Source: Pomphorhynchus laevis (taxonomy: Eukaryota > Acanthocephala > Palaeacanthocephala > Echinorhynchida > Pomphorhynchidae). Taken from it: a DNA stretch of 64,000 bases. The first letter of the stretch is position 1. Every line of letters starts with the position of its first letter. Below are positions 61,405-64,000 of this stretch, piece after piece. The DNA is taken from NCBI GenBank assembly GCA_012934845.2, contig WNNJ02001416.1:1-64000 (forward strand), given 5' to 3'. The position numbers and the translations under genes are program-made. The notes under the pieces were generated by a model, which saw only the letters and a program-made list of their open reading frames with translations, ran no database searches and was not told where the DNA came from.

Positions 61405-63060
61405 TAATTTGAACTTTATTTTTAATTGTTGAAATAATTTGACAGGCTAAATTTGTTGAAAGAATTGAAATATTGCAATCTTTTGTTTTTACGAGATTAT
61501 TGATTTTTTGTTAATCCTATTTGTTATTGGAACAATAATTAATTTGATGTTTTATCAAATTGATTAACTAATTAATTTCGAGATTCACATACCTAATTTA
61601 TGAGTTAAAGAACAAACATATATTAATATTATATTAATGTTATATTATATAAAATATATTAATATTGCTGAACTAATTTGTTGCTAATTTGAACTTTATT
61701 TTTAATTTCTAAACTAATTTGACGGGCTAAATTTGTTGGAAGAATTGAAATATTGCAATCTTTTGTAAATGGAACAATAATTGATTCGATGTTTTACCAA
61801 ATTAATTTTGAGATTCACAAACCACAAAACATAAATTTATTAATATATAATATTAATATAAATATAAATATATTAATATTTAGATATAATTTTAATATTT
61901 AGTATAATATATTTAGGATAACAAATTTCAATTCGTTATCATAATAATATATATTATTACGTATCATTTAAATTAATTAATTTAAATTAAATTAAATTAA
62001 TTTCGAGATTTATTCACAAATTATGATTTATGAGTTAAAGAACATTTATTAATATGTAATATATAATATAAATATATTAATATTTAGTATAATATATATT
62101 TTATTATCGCAAATTATTTTATTATGGAAATTTATTAATATATAATATATGTTTATATCTTATAATATATAATATGTTTTGACGATTTATTAAAAAATGT
62201 CAAAACAACAAATATTTCATTTTAAATTGTTTACTATAGAACAATAATTAATTCGGTATTTTACTAGACTTACTCGGTATTTTAACTATAAAAGTTATAG
62301 TATAACAAATAGCTTTAAAATTAACTTTAAATTATATAACTTTAAAATTATTTAAAGTTATATTTTTAAGCTGATACATTTTTATCAACTTTTATATTAC
62401 CAAGTAATATTACCATATTATTATTGTATACATTAAACAAGTGAGCATGATCAATAAAAATATTGATCAATTATAAAAATGATAAAACTATGCTGAACTA
62501 ATTTGACGGTCTAAATTTGTTGGAAGAATTGAAAATCTTTTGTTTTTACGAGATTATTGATTTCTTGTTAATTCCATTTTATAAATTAAAGTCATGTATT
62601 TTAATGTGTATTTTAATTTATTTATGGATAAATAAATTAAAAAATATTTATGGATTTATGAATAACATTTATGATTGCAAACATTTATCTTTAATAGTAC
62701 AATGAATTTACGATGTCTTTGATATACGGCAATCAATAATAAGATATTATTATATAATATATTAACATCATAAAAAACATCGTATTCTTAAGAGTAAACG
62801 TTAAAATTTTTAAATATTTAAAACATTAAAAGAATTCAAAAAATACTTTTCATCTATTCCCGCATTCTTTATAGTCGACACCAGATTAAGCAATCTTGAG
62901 GTGTTGAGATCTTTTCCGTGTATTTTGATATCGTCTAACTCAATTTTATGACTGTTATTCTTATGACTAAGTTCATCTTCTATGGCTGTCAGTTTTTTTG
63001 TGGTCAGTTTTCATCAAAAGAATATTATCTATGATTTTCGATATATAATTAATTTAAAAA
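61405..63060. other. AT-rich DNA with a repeated 60-100 bp phrase
   Basis: A phrase (AATTTGACNGGCTAAATTTGTTGNAAGAATTGAAAATNTTTTG in pieces) recurs at about 61435, 61715 and 62500, each with neighbouring ATTAATTTCGAGATT. This is a dispersed AT-rich repeat of unknown type. The + strand frame 62517-62705 is within it. Confidence 0.5.
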
Positions 63061-63099
63061 GCACGAGTCTAAAGTTTGTTGTTGTTTTCTTTGTCGAAG

Positions 63100-63340
63100 A
63101 ATTATTGTGACCCAATAATTCGATTATTGGGTCACAAGCGGGCACTACGTCTTGGACATATCAGCTCAGCAGTTTGGAATCACTTTGCCGCCAACGGTCA
63201 TGACATAAATTTTGCCGGTACAGAAATTATTGCCCACGAAAGTGATAAGTCTACTAGGCAAATAAGAGAGGCTATTGCGTTACCTTGATCCCGACAACAA
63301 CTTCGAGGGTAATAAGCCGGATGTGCCTACCCACTTGATT
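63100..63340 (+). mobile_element. GIY-YIG nuclease C-terminal relic (Penelope-like)
   Basis: Plus strand: HKRALRLGHISSAVWNHFAA, NGHDINFAGTEIIAHESDKS, TRQIREAIAL. It matches the end of the Penelope GIY-YIG domain (SAVxxHxxxxGHxIxFxxxxIIxxExxxxxRxIREAI). A stop and frame change follow near 63287. The YIG half is absent. Confidence 0.65.
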
Positions 63341-63702
63341 ACAAATGGCAAATTTTTTTCCAGATTAACTTCCGTTATGTTTCTTCCAGATTTTGTTTTG
63401 CTATATATGCTTGTTGTAACATGTGCAATGACGTTTTCTTGATGATGACCGCAGAAGTGGTTGAAAATTTTAAAACAAAAAAATAATTGACTCTTCTTGA
63501 TCTTTTGACAATTTTAAATGGAGTCTGCTTACACGATAGTATCATTTTGAATCCTGTAAGATTTTAAAAATTTTAATTTTTCCAACCGAAGTGATTACGG
63601 TATAATTATTATTATTAAATAATTAATATTATAATTATTATTAATAATTTTTTTGAGGGAATAGTTCTTATTATTAAAATAAATTAATAAAAGATTTTTC
63701 AG

Positions 63703-64000
63703 GTTACCCGCAAATGGGCTCCAAATGGGCTCTAATTTTGTCAGAAAATATATATCATTTTTCATTTTTTTCATTTGCCGCAGTCACTCTGGTAAGTCAC
63801 TTTCTGCTTGAAAGTGCCGCAGTCACTCTGGTAAGTCACTTTCTGCTTGAAAAGTCGAAATCCGCTGATATTGTACGCGTGGACATAGAAGCGCCGCAGA
63901 ACAAATTTTTGCAAAGGATATATGCTGATATATGTCCTGATCTAAGCGATCGTTTCATTATATTATTTTTTTTGGCCGTTCAGCAATTTTTAGAACCAAT
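63703..64000 (+). CDS. Exon of an unidentified membrane protein, runs off the window
   Basis: After an acceptor (AGATTTTTCAG, to 63702) the frame is open for 98 codons to the window end: YPQMGSKWALILSENIYHF, SFFSFAAVTLVSHFLLE, a second AAVTLVSHFLLE, then KSKSADIVRVDIEAPQNKFL, QRIYADICPDLSDRFIILFF, LAVQQFLEP. There are hydrophobic segments near codons 16-35 and 84-95. A 39 bp unit (63777 and 63816) is repeated in tandem exactly in frame. Each copy contains CTG|GTAAGT, a good splice donor, so the exon could also end within the repeat; the continued open, GC-richer frame argues for read-through. Protein not recognised; it is not the missing PRPS exon. Confidence 0.45.

Overview
The window is a very A+T-rich (roughly three quarters by eye), gene-poor stretch of animal nuclear DNA. 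It is eukaryotic because the one gene I can name with certainty, a phosphoribosyl-pyrophosphate synthetase (PRPS, 55293-60869, + strand), is split by introns with GT..AG borders. Two of those introns are only 44 nt long. Short introns, heavy RTE-type LINE content and low GC fit a nematode-like invertebrate, but this is inference from style and not a species call.

Layout. 1-4700: AT-rich DNA carrying a segment (1118-3345) that recurs at 33167-34600 and holds first exons of small secreted-peptide genes on the - strand. 4700-22700: a mosaic of RTE LINE fragments around a near-identical 5.63 kb direct duplication (5971-11599 and 17036-22671). Between the two copies lie a possible coding exon (13573-13764, -), an 828 bp tandem duplication (13960-15606) and a decayed Penelope-like element (PLE; 16150-17110, -). 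Each duplicate carries another secreted-peptide first exon and a perfect 33 bp hairpin. 22700-31700: small dispersed repeats, a hammerhead-ribozyme core (24305-24340), an internally deleted LINE, a second hammerhead-like motif (about 26750), a Merlin/IS1595-type DNA transposon (27059-28325) and a reverse transcriptase of Penelope-like type (29500-30166, -). 31752-33024: two exons of an unidentified membrane-protein gene (-). 37180-38845: a 5'-truncated LINE (-) with a restriction-like endonuclease domain followed by an OTU-protease-like domain. 40-53 kb: a LINE graveyard (CR1-like, Jockey-like, RTE-like), visibly richer in GC than its surroundings, with a giant AT palindrome and a further hammerhead-like motif. 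55.3-60.9 kb: PRPS, with an RTE copy and a GIY-YIG nuclease relic nested in intron 1. 63.1-64.0 kb: another GIY-YIG relic and an exon of an unidentified membrane protein that runs off the window.

Function. Host biology visible here is nucleotide biosynthesis (PRPS makes PRPP for purine, pyrimidine and NAD synthesis), a family of small secreted peptides with a shared first-exon design (27 codons ending in NT-[IV]-[NH]-R-[QK]-D and then a GTAAGT donor), and two unidentified membrane-associated genes. Nearly everything else is transposon debris. The most interesting candidates are the secreted-peptide family, the paired hammerhead-like motifs, a structured foldback repeat (at least eight copies) that appears to be the 3' end of the Penelope-like element, and the endonuclease-OTU LINE. 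No tRNA, rRNA or CRISPR was found.
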